Shown here in pieces: positions 37,104 to 46,447 of a DNA stretch of 64,000 nucleotides. The stretch spans positions 496,001 to 560,000 of the forward strand of contig NZ_CP163421.1 in the NCBI RefSeq assembly GCF_041429775.1. Reading direction: 5' to 3'. Made by a program: the position numbers and the translations under genes. Each line of letters begins with the position of its first letter. Within the stretch, counting starts at the first letter, position 1. Under the pieces are notes generated by a model, which was not told where the DNA came from, ran no database searches, and saw nothing but the letters and a program-made list of their open reading frames with translations. This DNA is from Glycocaulis abyssi (GTDB lineage Bacteria > Pseudomonadota > Alphaproteobacteria > Caulobacterales > Maricaulaceae).

Positions 37104-38306
37104 ATGACACTCACCGCTCACGCAGACACACGCTTTGACGCGCTGGTCATCGGGGCCGGGGCGGCGGGCCTGTTCTATGGCGCGCGCGCCGGGGAGGCCG
37201 GTTTGCGCGTGCTGGTGATCGATCACGCCGCCAAGCCCGCCGAGAAGGTGCGCATCTCCGGCGGCGGGCGGTGCAATTTCACCAATATCCATACCCGTCC
37301 GGAGAACTTCATCAGCGCCAATCCCCATTTTGCCAAATCGGCGCTGGCGTGCTTCACCCCGCAGGATTTCTTAGGCCGGCTCGCCCGCCACGACATCGGC
37401 TGGCACGAGAAGACGCTGGGCCAGCTTTTCTGCGATGGCCGCTCAGGCGCCATTATCGACATGCTGCTGGCTGAGCTGCGCGAGACGGGCGGCGAGCTGC
37501 GCCTTGGTACATCGGTCAACAGCGTTACCCGCACTGATACCGGCTTCCGGGTCAGCACATCGGGCGGTGTCGTGGAGGCTGCGCGGCTGGTCATCGCCAG
37601 TGGCGGCCTGTCCATTCCCAAAATGGGTGCGACCGGGCTTGCCTATGATATCGCGCGCCAGTTCGGCCACAGCGTGATCGAGCCGCGTGCCGCGCTGGTG
37701 CCCTTCGTGCTTGAGGGCCGCGACAAGGAGGATTTTGCCGCCATTTCCGGCGTGGCCTGTCCGGTCCGGGCATCCAATGACCGGGCCGCGTTTGACGAAG
37801 CCATGCTGTTCACGCACCGCGGCCTCTCCGGCCCGGCGATATTGCAGATTTCGTCCTACTGGCAGCCAGGCGAGCCGGTGGTGATTGATCTGCTGGCAGG
37901 GTTGAACGCCGTTTCCGCCCTGACCGCCTTCAAGGCGGAGCATCCCAAAAGGTCACTCGCCAGCGCGATGGAAACCCTGCTGCCCAACCGGCTGGTGGCG
38001 CTTCTGCTGGCGCGCGGCGATATTCCGGACGTGCCGCGCATGGCCGACATGTCCCACGCGGCGATAGAGGCGCTGGTGGACAGCCTGTCGCGCTGGACCG
38101 TCCGGCCCGCAGGCACGGAAGGCTGGCGCACGGCGGAAGTGACCGCTGGCGGCATCAATACCGATGAGCTGTCATCAAAGACGATGGAGAGCCGGATCGT
38201 GCCGGGCCTATATTTCATCGGCGAGTGCGTGGACGTCACCGGCTGGCTTGGCGGGTATAATTTCCAGTGGGCGTGGGCGAGTGCCCACGCTGCGGCGCAA
38301 GGCTGA
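37104..38306 (+). CDS. HI0933/YhiN-family flavoprotein (NAD(P)/FAD-dependent oxidoreductase)
   Basis: The protein has 400 residues from ATG 37104. It has the FAD-binding Rossmann start DALVIGAGAAGLFYGARAGE at about residue 12, the family motif KVRISGGGRCNFTNIH at about 48, DGRSGAIIDMLLAELRE near 111, VIASGGLSIPKMGATGLAYDIA near 160, FTHRGLSGPAILQISSYW near 233, and the C-terminal FAD part EVTAGGINTDELSSKTMES and PGLYFIGECVDVTGWLGGYN. This is the TIGR00275/BaiN-like group whose physiological substrate is generally not known. It is convergent with the ABC-F gene, five bases apart. Confidence 0.93.
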   Translation: MTLTAHADTRFDALVIGAGAAGLFYGARAGEAGLRVLVIDHAAKPAEKVRISGGGRCNFTNIHTRPENFISANPHFAKSALACFTPQDFLGRLARHDIGWHEKTLGQLFCDGRSGAIIDMLLAELRETGGELRLGTSVNSVTRTDTGFRVSTSGGVVEAARLVIASGGLSIPKMGATGLAYDIARQFGHSVIEPRAALVPFVLEGRDKEDFAAISGVACPVRASNDRAAFDEAMLFTHRGLSGPAILQISSYWQPGEPVVIDLLAGLNAVSALTAFKAEHPKRSLASAMETLLPNRLVALLLARGDIPDVPRMADMSHAAIEALVDSLSRWTVRPAGTEGWRTAEVTAGGINTDELSSKTMESRIVPGLYFIGECVDVTGWLGGYNFQWAWASAHAAAQG

Positions 38307-38310
38307 GCCC

Positions 38311-39903
38311 TTACGCCGCGTTGGCCCGGTCGGCCTGCAGGACCAGCTTGCGATAATCGTTCAGATCGCCGTCATAGCGCGTGGCCCGGCCATCCTTGAC
38401 CAGCCAGAGCTGGTCTGCCGTGCCTTCGGCCAGATAGACATCGTGGGTGATGAGGATGACGGCGCCGTTATAGTCGTTCAGCGCGTAGATCAGCGCTTCG
38501 CGGCTGTCGATATCAAGGTGGGAGGTCGGCTCGTCCAGGATCAGGATGTGCGGCTTTTCCATCGCCATGAGGCCGAGCAGAAGACGCACCTTCTCGCCGC
38601 CTGACAGTTTTTCGATATTGGTGCCAACTTTCTCGTGGGCAAAACCCATCGCGGCGGCGACGGCGCGCTGTCTGGCCGGCGGCGTGCCTTCGGGCAGGGC
38701 ATCGCGCACGTGATCGAGCACCGTTTCGCCGGGGCGCAGCTCGTCCATCTGGTCCTGCGAGAAATAGCCGATACGCAAGGCGCGCGGCGCGGTCCGCTCG
38801 CCCGCTATCAGCGGCAGGCGCTGGGCGATGGATTTGACCAGTGTCGTCTTGCCCTGACCGTTGGCGCCCACGATGGCGATACGGTCATCGGGGTCGAGGC
38901 GCAGATCGATGCCGGAGAGGATCACCGCATCCTCGCTATAGCCGACCGATGCCCCGCGCAGCTGGAGCAGCGGCGCGGCGAGCTTGTCGGTGGAGGTGGG
39001 AAAGGAGAAGGGGACCGTGCGCTCTTCGAGCGGCACCGTGATCTCCTGCATTCTCTGCAGCATCTTCACGCGCGACTGCGCCTGACTGGCCTTGGACGCC
39101 TTGGCGCCGAAGCGGTCGATGAAGGATTGCAGATGGGCGCGGTCGGCCTCCTGCTTGGCGCGCTGGCTCTCCAGCAATGCGGTTCTGGCGGCGCGCAGCT
39201 TCAGCCAGGCATCATACCCGCCCGGCGAGATGGATAGCTGCTTGTGCTCGAGCGCCATGGTATGGGTGACGCAGCGATTGAGCATTTCGCGGTCGTGCGA
39301 GACAAGCAGCACGGTATGGGGATATTTCTTCAGATAGGTTTCGAGCCACGCCGCGCCTTCAAGGTCCAGATAGTTGGTCGGCTCGTCCAGCAGCAGAAGG
39401 TCCGGCTCGGAGAACAGAACGCCCGCAATGGCAGCGCGCATGCGCCAGCCGCCGGAAAACTCGCGCGTCGGCCGGTAGAGATCGGCATCGCTGAAGCCCA
39501 GCCCCATCAGGACTTCCGCGGCGCGGGACTCTGCTGACCACGCGTCAATATCGGCAAGGCGCATATGGATTTCGCTGATCCGGTCGGGATCCTGCGCGGT
39601 CTCGGCTTCGAGCATCAGGGCGTGGCGCTCTGTGTCGGTGGCCAGCACCACCTCAAGGATGGTCTCGTCTGACGGCTCCACTTCCTGCGCCACCCAGCCC
39701 AGACGCGCGCCCTTGTTCATGCGGATGGACGTGTCCGGCGAGGGGCGTTCGATCTCCTCGCGGATCAGTTTCAGGAGCGTAGACTTGCCGGTACCATTGC
39801 GGCCGACCAGGCCGACTTTCCAGCCGCCGGAAATCTGCGCGGACGCGTTCTCGAACAAGGAGCGCGCGCCGATGCGGTAATCGAGGTTTGAGATCGTAAG
39901 CAT
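38311..39903 (-). CDS. ABC-F family ATPase
   Basis: The product has 530 residues with two ABC ATPase domains and no membrane segments. Domain 1: Walker A GLVGRNGTGKSTLLK at about 33, signature EFSGGWRMR near 147, Walker B LLLLDEPTNYLDLEGAAWLE near 168. Then the linker (about 235-290) that reaches the ribosome in this family. Domain 2: Walker A IVGANGQGKTTLVKS near 345, signature KLSGGEKVRLLLG near 430, Walker B HILILDEPTSHLDIDSREAL near 450. ABC-F proteins (EttA, Uup, YbiT) act on ribosomes in translation; which subgroup this is cannot be fixed here, though the short C-terminus suggests it is not the Uup type with a DNA-binding tail. Confidence 0.95.
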   Translation of the reverse strand: MLTISNLDYRIGARSLFENASAQISGGWKVGLVGRNGTGKSTLLKLIREEIERPSPDTSIRMNKGARLGWVAQEVEPSDETILEVVLATDTERHALMLEAETAQDPDRISEIHMRLADIDAWSAESRAAEVLMGLGFSDADLYRPTREFSGGWRMRAAIAGVLFSEPDLLLLDEPTNYLDLEGAAWLETYLKKYPHTVLLVSHDREMLNRCVTHTMALEHKQLSISPGGYDAWLKLRAARTALLESQRAKQEADRAHLQSFIDRFGAKASKASQAQSRVKMLQRMQEITVPLEERTVPFSFPTSTDKLAAPLLQLRGASVGYSEDAVILSGIDLRLDPDDRIAIVGANGQGKTTLVKSIAQRLPLIAGERTAPRALRIGYFSQDQMDELRPGETVLDHVRDALPEGTPPARQRAVAAAMGFAHEKVGTNIEKLSGGEKVRLLLGLMAMEKPHILILDEPTSHLDIDSREALIYALNDYNGAVILITHDVYLAEGTADQLWLVKDGRATRYDGDLNDYRKLVLQADRANAA

Positions 39904-39972
39904 GGGGGCGGTTTAACGATGCCAGCGCCGGGCGCAATGGGGCGGCTGTGCGCGAGCAGCAAAGCGGTGCCG

Positions 39973-40863
39973 CTACAATTCGTCGGCTGCGTCGGTGAAG
40001 CTGGCCATTTCAGCGCGAATCCACGCAGCGAGCGCGCTGGCCGCCTCTGACCGCCTGCGCCCGCGCGCGAAGGCGAGCCAGTAGCTTTCTCCGCCGGGCA
40101 TGTCGCCATCGGCAAAGACGCTGACCAGACGGCCATCGTTCACCGCGCCTGCGGCCAGCAGCTTGCGGCCCAGCACAATGCCCGTCCCGGCCGCGGCCAG
40201 CGCCAGTGCCGGGCCTGCCCTGTCCGTGATGAAGCCGGGTTCCGGCACGATGCCGTAGGCACCCCGGCGCGCCAGCCAGTCTGTCCAGCCGAGCGGCGCG
40301 CTGGTGTCGGCAATGAGGGGCAGGGTTTCAAGATCGCCGGGTGTGCGTATCTGGCGCGCCAGCGCCGGTGCGGCGAGCGGGCTGAGCGTCTCGCGCAGCA
40401 ATAATTGCGCGTCCCGCCCGGCCGGTGCGCCCGCGCTGCGCACAATGGCAAGATCAGCGCCCATATCCAGAGCGGCCAGCGGATCACTGGTTACAAGCTC
40501 CAGACCACTGGTAAAGGCGCGTGTGCCCAGGCGCGGGGCCAGCCACAGGCTCGACAGATCGGGCGGGGCGGCCAGAATGATCCGCGCGGCCCGCTTGCTC
40601 TCGCGCATGGCGGCACTCGCCTCGCCCATCAGCTCGAATGCCCGGCTCAGCCGGTCCAGCGCCGCCCCGCCCCGCTCGGTCAGGCGCAAGGTGCGTCCCT
40701 CGCGTTCGAACAGGGCAGAGCCGATCAGCGCTTCAAGCTGGCGCACCTGCTGGCCAATGGCGGCCGGGGTGACATTGAGTTCACCGGCAGCAGCGGCAAA
40801 GCTGCCGCGCCGGGCAGCGGCCTCGAAAGCGCGCAGCGCGTTGAGAGGGGGCAGGGCGGCCAT
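39973..40863 (-). CDS. LysR-family transcription regulator, GcvA-like
   Basis: The protein has 296 residues from ATG 40863 (MAALPPLNALRAFEAAARRG). The N-terminal winged helix is at about 5-65 with SFAAAAGELNVTPAAIGQQVRQLEALIG, followed by FEREGRTLRLTERG, the typical GcvA-like sequence. The effector domain follows to the end. It is divergent from cysG, sharing a 108-base AT-rich intergenic region, so it is the best candidate for the regulator of the sulfite-reduction operon. It does not look like a close CysB relative; the effector is unknown. Confidence 0.92.
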   Translation of the reverse strand: MAALPPLNALRAFEAAARRGSFAAAAGELNVTPAAIGQQVRQLEALIGSALFEREGRTLRLTERGGAALDRLSRAFELMGEASAAMRESKRAARIILAAPPDLSSLWLAPRLGTRAFTSGLELVTSDPLAALDMGADLAIVRSAGAPAGRDAQLLLRETLSPLAAPALARQIRTPGDLETLPLIADTSAPLGWTDWLARRGAYGIVPEPGFITDRAGPALALAAAGTGIVLGRKLLAAGAVNDGRLVSVFADGDMPGGESYWLAFARGRRRSEAASALAAWIRAEMASFTDAADEL

Positions 40864-40971
40864 GATGATCCATTGCAAAGAAAATCTATCTAATAATGGC
40901 AGAATAACTCATTTGAGAAAATAATCCATAGCGCATTAGGTTGGCCATTCAGATCTGAAGGACCATGCCTT

Positions 40972-42390
40972 ATGGACCAGTTCCTGCCTGCCATTCCCTT
41001 AAAGGGCGCCCGCGTCATCGTTATCGGTGATGGCGAGGCGGCCCGTGCCAAATTACGCCTGTTTGCCAGCGCGCCTTGCGAGCTGGTCTGGCGTCCGGCG
41101 GTCAAGACCATCAATCCTCCCCCGGCTATTGATGGAGAAACCGGAGCCCGTATCGTGCCGGGACGGTTTGTGCCGCCGGGCGCCTTTTCCGGTGCGAAAT
41201 TCGTGTTCATCGCGGTGGAGGACGAAACCCGCGCGGCCCGTCTTGCCGCGCGTGCGCGCCGGGCAGGCGCTCTGGTCAATGTGGTCGACAATCTGCCGCT
41301 CTGCGATTTCTACACGCCCGCTTTGGTCGACCGCGGTTCGGTGACGATTGCGCTCTCGACCGGTGGGGCGGCACCGGTGCTGGTGCGTGATATCCGTTCG
41401 GCTCTCGAAGGGCTGGTCGCGCCGGGTGTGGGCCTGCTGGCCCGCAGCGCCAATGCCTTACGTGATACGGTGCGTGAGGCGCTGCCAACTGTGGATGAGC
41501 GCCGCCGCTTCTGGGAAAGCGCCCTGCGCGGCGAGGCGGCAGCCAGAGCCGATGCGGGCGATGGCCCCGGCACCTCGCGCGCCCTGATCCGTACGCTAGA
41601 CCGTTTCCGCGACGGCGCGGCCGAGCCGGGCCGGGTGTTTCTTGTGGGCGCGGGCCCAGGCGATCCCGAACTCCTGACGCTGAAAGCCGTGCGCGTGCTG
41701 CGCGATGCGGATGTGATCGTGCATGACAGGCTGGTGCCTGAAGCGATCCTGCAGCGCGCGCGCCGGGATGCGCGCCGCATCGATGTGGGCAAGCGCCGGG
41801 GCCATCACTCCGTGCCGCAGGAGCGCATTGGCGAGATCCTCATCGAGGAGGCCCGCAAGGGCCTGCGCGTCGTGCGCCTGAAAGGCGGGGACAGCTTCAT
41901 CTTTGGCCGTGGCGGCGAGGAAGCCGAAGCGGTGCGTGCCGCCAGTATCGATGTGGAGGTCGTACCGGGCATTTCAGCCGCGCTTGCCTGCGCGGCCTCC
42001 GCCCAGATACCGCTCACCCACCGCGAGGCGGCACAGGCCGTCACCTTCGTTACCGGACAGCCCAAGGCGGACGGGCCGGAGCTGGATTATCAGAGCCTCG
42101 CCAGCGCACGCCATACCCTCGTTGTCTATATGGGCGTGGCCACCGCGCCCGTGCTGAGCGCGAAGCTGATCGAGGCAGGGCGCAGCGGCGATACGCCGGT
42201 TGGCATTATCGAGAACGGCTCCCTGCCGGAAGAGCGCCGCGTGTCCGGCACGCTGGCCGGTCTTCCCGCCCTGATCGACACGCACGAGATCAAGGGTCCG
42301 GCTGTGATCGTCATTGGCGAGGTGGTGGCGCGCGCGCCTGAGATGATCTCCGGGCTTGCCCGTCAGGCAGAGCTGGAGGCGGCGGCATGA
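40972..42390 (+). CDS. cysG: Siroheme synthase (dehydrogenase/ferrochelatase plus uroporphyrinogen-III methyltransferase)
   Basis: This 472-residue protein is a fusion like E. coli CysG. Residues about 1-205 are the precorrin-2 dehydrogenase/ferrochelatase half, with ARVIVIGDGEAARAKLRLF (the NAD-binding loop is GDGEAAR, unlike the usual GGGxVA), GALVNVVDNLPLCDFYTPAL, and VTIALSTGGAAPVLVRDIRS. Residues about 215-460 are the SUMT half: VFLVGAGPGDPELLTLKAVR, DVIVHDRLVP, RLKGGDSFIFGRGGEEAEAV, VPGISAALACAASAQIPLTHR. It makes the siroheme needed by the sulfite reductase two genes downstream. It overlaps the DUF2849 gene by four bases (ATGA). Confidence 0.96.
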   Translation: MDQFLPAIPLKGARVIVIGDGEAARAKLRLFASAPCELVWRPAVKTINPPPAIDGETGARIVPGRFVPPGAFSGAKFVFIAVEDETRAARLAARARRAGALVNVVDNLPLCDFYTPALVDRGSVTIALSTGGAAPVLVRDIRSALEGLVAPGVGLLARSANALRDTVREALPTVDERRRFWESALRGEAAARADAGDGPGTSRALIRTLDRFRDGAAEPGRVFLVGAGPGDPELLTLKAVRVLRDADVIVHDRLVPEAILQRARRDARRIDVGKRRGHHSVPQERIGEILIEEARKGLRVVRLKGGDSFIFGRGGEEAEAVRAASIDVEVVPGISAALACAASAQIPLTHREAAQAVTFVTGQPKADGPELDYQSLASARHTLVVYMGVATAPVLSAKLIEAGRSGDTPVGIIENGSLPEERRVSGTLAGLPALIDTHEIKGPAVIVIGEVVARAPEMISGLARQAELEAAA

Positions 42391-42668
42391 GGGCGATTAC
42401 CGCAAACCGGCTGACCGATGGCCATGTCGTCTACCGCCGTGCAGACGGCATCTGGACGCCCTCCCTGATCGAGGCGGAGCGCTTTGGCGATGATGCAGCC
42501 GCCGAACCGGCGCTGAACGCGGCGCTGCGCGATATCCTGACCGTGGTCGCGCCTTACCTCATCGAGCTCGACGGCGAGCAGCCCGGCGGGCGCAAGCATG
42601 TGCGCGAGGCAATCCGGCTGAAAGGCCCAACCACCGGCACCAGCCTGCTTTACGCCGGGGAGCGCTAG
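42387..42668 (+). CDS. DUF2849 domain protein
   Basis: This 93-residue protein matches DUF2849, a small alphaproteobacterial family almost always found between cysG and the sulfite reductase gene. Its start RAITANRLTDGHVVYRRADG and the segment LNAALRDILTVVAPYLIEL are typical, as is the end VREAIRLKGPTTGT. It may act as a small partner or assembly factor in sulfite reduction, but the function is not known. Its start overlaps cysG and the next gene starts four bases after its stop. Confidence 0.92.
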   Translation: MRAITANRLTDGHVVYRRADGIWTPSLIEAERFGDDAAAEPALNAALRDILTVVAPYLIELDGEQPGGRKHVREAIRLKGPTTGTSLLYAGER

Positions 42669-42672
42669 GCCG

Positions 42673-44304
42673 ATGTATCGCTATGACGAGATTGACCGGT
42701 CGATAGTCACAGAGCGCGTGGAGGAGTTCCGCGAGCAGGTAGGCGCGCGTCTCTCCGGCGCGCTGAGCGAGGACCAGTTCAAGCCCTTGCGCCTGATGAA
42801 CGGGGTCTATCTGCAGCTGCACGCCTACATGCTGCGCGTGGCCATCCCCTATGGCACGCTGGATGCGCGCCAGATGAGGGTTCTGGCCCATATCGCGCGC
42901 CATTACGACAAGGGCTATGGCCATTTCACCACGCGCCAGAACATCCAGTATAACTGGCCGGCGCTGGTCGATATTCCTGAAATTCTGGAACAGCTTGCCG
43001 ATGTGGAGATGCACGCCATCCAGACATCGGGCAATTGCATCCGCAACACCACAACCGACCCGTTTGCCGGTGCGGCGCAGGACGAGGTGGAAGACCCGCG
43101 CCCCTGGTGCGAGCTGATCCGGCAATGGTCCACCTTCCACCCCGAATTCACCTTCCTGCCGCGCAAGTTCAAGATCGCGGTAACCGGCTCTGACGCCGAC
43201 CGCGCCGCCATTGGCGTGCACGATATCGGGCTGAAGCTGGTGAAGAATGATGCAGGCGAGACCGGGTTCGAGGTGCATGCCGGCGGCGGTCAGGGGCGCA
43301 CGCCGCGCGTGGCGGTAAAGCTGCGTGACTTCCTGCCCAAGGGCGAGTTGCTGGCCTATCTGACGGCGATCATGCGCGTCTACAATCTCGCCGGGCAGCG
43401 CGACAATATCTACAAGGCGCGCATCAAAATCCTCGTGGAAACCATGGGTGCGGAGGCTTTCACGGGTGAGGTGGAAGCGATGTACCGCCAGCTGCGCGGG
43501 CGTGACCTGGCCGTGCCCGCCGAGGAAGCTGCGCGCATTACCAGCTTCTTCCCCGAACCTTCGCCGGTGGACCGCCCTGAAGGGGTGAGCGAGGCGCCGG
43601 GCTTTGCCCGCTGGCGGGCGGTCAATGTGAAGCCGCATAAAGTGCCGGGCCGGGCGATTGTAGTGATTTCCTTGAAGCCCCGCGCCGGTGCGCCGGGCGA
43701 TGCGACCGCCGACCAGATGGATGCGGTCGCCTTCCTGGCCGAACGCTACGCGGACGGGGAAATCCGTGTCACCAAGGAGCAGAATCTCGTCATCCCCCAT
43801 GCCATCTCGGCGCATCTGCCTGCGATTTATGAGGGTCTGCGCGAGGCCGGGCTTTCGACCGCCAATGCGGGGCTGGCCAGCGATATCGTGACCTGCCCGG
43901 GGCTCGATTATTGCAGCCTGGCCAATGCGCGCTCGATTCCCGTGGCGCAGGCTTTGTCTGCCGCCCTGATCGACCGGGGTCTGGATGAGGATACGCAGGA
44001 CCTCACCATCAAGATTTCCGGCTGCATCAACGCCTGCGGCCATCACCATATCGCCAATATCGGCCTGCTTGGCGTCGATAAGAAGGGCGATGAGGTCTAC
44101 CAGCTCACCCTCGGCGGCGTGGCCGATAACGGCGCGGCCATCGGCAAGATACTCGGCCCCGGCCTGACGCCTGACGAGGCGGTGGAGGCTGTGGCCGCTT
44201 GCGTCGGCGTCTTCCGCCGCGAACGCGCGGATGGCGAAACCTTTACGCACACACTGGCCCGTATCGGGTTCGAACCCTTCAAGGAGGCCGTCTATGGGCA
44301 ATGA
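42673..44304 (+). CDS. cysI: Ferredoxin-dependent nitrite/sulfite reductase
   Basis: The protein has 543 residues. It reduces sulfite to sulfide with six electrons using siroheme coupled to a 4Fe-4S cluster. Two ferredoxin-like half domains and two siroheme/4Fe-4S domains are visible: YGTLDARQMRVLAHIARHYD and GHFTTRQNIQYNWPAL near residues 57-95, IQTSGNCIRNTTTDPFAG near 115, and the four cluster Cys in TCPGLDYCSLANARSI near 412 and SGCINACGHHHIANIG near 448. The single-chain plant/cyanobacterial-like form takes electrons from ferredoxin, not from a CysJ flavoprotein, which agrees with the ferredoxin-NADP reductase gene in this operon. It overlaps the next gene by 11 bases. Confidence 0.95.
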   Translation: MYRYDEIDRSIVTERVEEFREQVGARLSGALSEDQFKPLRLMNGVYLQLHAYMLRVAIPYGTLDARQMRVLAHIARHYDKGYGHFTTRQNIQYNWPALVDIPEILEQLADVEMHAIQTSGNCIRNTTTDPFAGAAQDEVEDPRPWCELIRQWSTFHPEFTFLPRKFKIAVTGSDADRAAIGVHDIGLKLVKNDAGETGFEVHAGGGQGRTPRVAVKLRDFLPKGELLAYLTAIMRVYNLAGQRDNIYKARIKILVETMGAEAFTGEVEAMYRQLRGRDLAVPAEEAARITSFFPEPSPVDRPEGVSEAPGFARWRAVNVKPHKVPGRAIVVISLKPRAGAPGDATADQMDAVAFLAERYADGEIRVTKEQNLVIPHAISAHLPAIYEGLREAGLSTANAGLASDIVTCPGLDYCSLANARSIPVAQALSAALIDRGLDEDTQDLTIKISGCINACGHHHIANIGLLGVDKKGDEVYQLTLGGVADNGAAIGKILGPGLTPDEAVEAVAACVGVFRRERADGETFTHTLARIGFEPFKEAVYGQ

Positions 44305-45397
44305 CACCGCAACAAAGCCCCGGCTGGCCCGCGTGGAGATCGATACCGCCACCACGCCGGACGCGGCGCTGGAAGCAGCGCGCAGCGCACAGGCCATCGA
44401 TATCCGCTTCCCGGCGTTCAAGGACGGGCGCGGCTATTCTCTGGCCGCGCTGATCCGCGAGAGCGGGTTTGCCGGCGAGCTGCGCGCGACCGGCGATATC
44501 CTGCCCGATCAGAAGGGCTATCTCACCCGCACCGGGTTTGACGTGATCGCGCCGGATGACGGCTCGCCGCGCTGGGCAAGAGCCAGCTTCACCCATGCCT
44601 ACCAGCCGGGTCTTGCCAAGGGTGCCAATGACCGGCTGCCGGCCTATCGCGCCCGCGCGCTTGCCGCCCGTAAAGCCCAAGTGGAGGCGCTGAACCAGCA
44701 ATATGGCGATGCCCCGCCGGAGACCATCATCGCCGTCGCGCTGGAAGTGTTTGAGGGGCGTATCGCCATGCTCTCCTCCTTCGGGATAGAGGCGGCGCTG
44801 GGGCTGGCTTTACTGGCGCAGGTGGACCGGTCGGTGCCGGTGCTCTTCCTCGATACCCAGCGCCACTTCCCGCAGACGCTCAGCTATCGCGACCAGCTGG
44901 TGGCCCATCTCGGCCTTCAGGATGTGCGCATCCTCACGCCCGATCCCGCCGAAGCGCGCGCGCAGGACAATGACGGCAAGCTGTTTGAGCGCGATGGCGA
45001 AGCCTGCTGCGATCTGAGGAAAGTGCGCCCGCTCAATGCCGGGCTGGAAGGGTTTGATGCGGTCATCACCGGGCGCAAGCGCGCCCATGGCGGCGGGCGG
45101 CAGACCCTGCAGCCCTTCGAGTTCGATGGCGAGCGGGTCAAAATCAATCCGGTGGCGGGGCTGGACCCGGCCGGCATTGCCGCACTCTACCGTTCAATGG
45201 ACCTGCCCGCCCACCCGCTAGCCACGCAGGGTTACACCTCTGTGGGCTGCTGGCCTTGCACCGCGCCCTCATCAGGCGCAAATGCACGTGACGGGCGCTG
45301 GCCCGGATCGGATCGCAGTGAGTGTGGTATCTTCGATCCGGTCCGCACAGCGCGGGCGGACGCGGCGCGCAAGCGGGCCGTGCGCCTTATCGGATAA
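44294..45397 (+). CDS. cysH: DUF934 fused to phosphoadenylyl/adenylyl-sulfate reductase (CysH)
   Basis: The product has 367 residues from ATG 44294, which has AAGGAGG six bases upstream. Residues about 1-120 are DUF934 (IDIRFPAFKDGRGYSLAAL, then GFAGELRATGDILPDQKGY, LTRTGFDVIAPD); residues about 145-367 are CysH, with SSFGIEAALGLALL (ATP-pyrophosphatase-type loop), LFLDTQRHFPQTL, TGRKRAHGGGRQTL, the Cys pair in EACCDLRKVRPL, and the pair in SVGCWPCTAPSSG. The four Cys are those of the 4Fe-4S APS reductase class. The end SECGIFDPVR has Phe where ECGIH is usual. DUF934 is normally a separate gene beside cysH. It reduces activated sulfate to sulfite. Confidence 0.93.
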   Translation: MGNDTATKPRLARVEIDTATTPDAALEAARSAQAIDIRFPAFKDGRGYSLAALIRESGFAGELRATGDILPDQKGYLTRTGFDVIAPDDGSPRWARASFTHAYQPGLAKGANDRLPAYRARALAARKAQVEALNQQYGDAPPETIIAVALEVFEGRIAMLSSFGIEAALGLALLAQVDRSVPVLFLDTQRHFPQTLSYRDQLVAHLGLQDVRILTPDPAEARAQDNDGKLFERDGEACCDLRKVRPLNAGLEGFDAVITGRKRAHGGGRQTLQPFEFDGERVKINPVAGLDPAGIAALYRSMDLPAHPLATQGYTSVGCWPCTAPSSGANARDGRWPGSDRSECGIFDPVRTARADAARKRAVRLIG

Positions 45398-45408
45398 GTG
45401 GGACGGGC

Positions 45409-46428
45409 ATGACAGGCCATATTATCGACCTTATCGGCAATACGCCGCTGATCCGGCTTGAGGCAGCTTCACGCGCCACGGGCTGCGGGATTCTCGGCAA
45501 GGCGGAGTTCCTCAATCCGGGCGGCTCGGTGAAGGACCGCACCGCGCTGGGGCTGGTGCGCGCGGCGGAAGCGTCTGGCGCGCTCAAACCCGGCGGCACC
45601 ATCGTGGAAGGCACGGCCGGCAATACGGGCATCGGGCTTGCCATTGTAGGCCGCGCGCTCGGCTACAAGACGCTGATCGTCATGCCGCGCACGCAAAGCC
45701 AGGCCAAGAAGGATGCGCTCATCGCGGCGGGCGCGCAGATCATTGAGGTCGACCCTGCCCCGTTCTCCAGCGAGCACCATTTCGTCCACGTCTCCCGCCG
45801 GCTGGCCGAAGAACTTTCCGCGACACCGCAAGGCGCGTTCTGGGCCAACCAGTTCGATAATCCCGCCAATGCCGCTTTCCACGCAGCGACCACGGGCGAG
45901 GAAATCTGGACCCAGACCGGCGGCAATATTGACGGCTTTATCTGCGCGGTCGGCACGGGCGGTTCACTCGCCGGGATTGCCCGCGCCCTGCGCGCGAAAA
46001 AGCCCGGCATCGCCATTGGCCTTGCCGATCCGTCCGGCAGCGCGCTTCACAGCTATTTCACCGCAGGCGAGCTTAAAGGTGAGGGGTCGTCCATCACCGA
46101 AGGCATCGGTGTGGGGCGCATTACCGGCCAGTTGCAGGGCTTCAAACCCGACCACGCCTATCGCATCGAGGACACCGAGTTTCTGCCCATCCTCTTTGAT
46201 CTGGTGGAAAATGAGGGACTGTCGCTGGGTGGTTCGGCGGGCGTGAACATTGCCGGAGCGATCCGGCTGGCGCGCGCGCTCGGGCCGGGCAAGACGATTA
46301 TCACCCTGCTGTGCGATTCCGGTGCGCGCTATGCGGGCCGGCTGTTCAATCCGGACTATCTTGCCGCGCGCAGCCTGCCCGTCCCGCCCTGGACGGACAG
46401 GGGCGATAGCGCGCGCAACGCCATCTGA
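45409..46428 (+). CDS. cysK: Cysteine synthase
   Basis: The protein has 339 residues from ATG 45409. It makes cysteine from O-acetylserine and sulfide with PLP. Seen: LIGNTPLIRLEAASRATG at the N-terminus, FLNPGGSVKDRTALGLVRAAE with the PLP Lys at about residue 44, IVEGTAGNTGIGLAIVGRALG near 67, GFICAVGTGGSLAGIARALR near 180 with the phosphate loop, and EGIGVGRIT near 233. It has the length and Met/Ser layout of a CysK2-like or plain CysK enzyme; I cannot separate these. It takes sulfide from the CysI in the same operon; twelve bases separate it from cysH. Confidence 0.95.
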   Translation: MTGHIIDLIGNTPLIRLEAASRATGCGILGKAEFLNPGGSVKDRTALGLVRAAEASGALKPGGTIVEGTAGNTGIGLAIVGRALGYKTLIVMPRTQSQAKKDALIAAGAQIIEVDPAPFSSEHHFVHVSRRLAEELSATPQGAFWANQFDNPANAAFHAATTGEEIWTQTGGNIDGFICAVGTGGSLAGIARALRAKKPGIAIGLADPSGSALHSYFTAGELKGEGSSITEGIGVGRITGQLQGFKPDHAYRIEDTEFLPILFDLVENEGLSLGGSAGVNIAGAIRLARALGPGKTIITLLCDSGARYAGRLFNPDYLAARSLPVPPWTDRGDSARNAI

Positions 46429-46447
46429 TCGAAAACGAGGACCTGCC

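Noticed and set aside
42559-44421. Long minus-strand frame of 620 residues opposite cysI
   Set aside because: Shadow of the sulfite reductase gene, no recognisable family.
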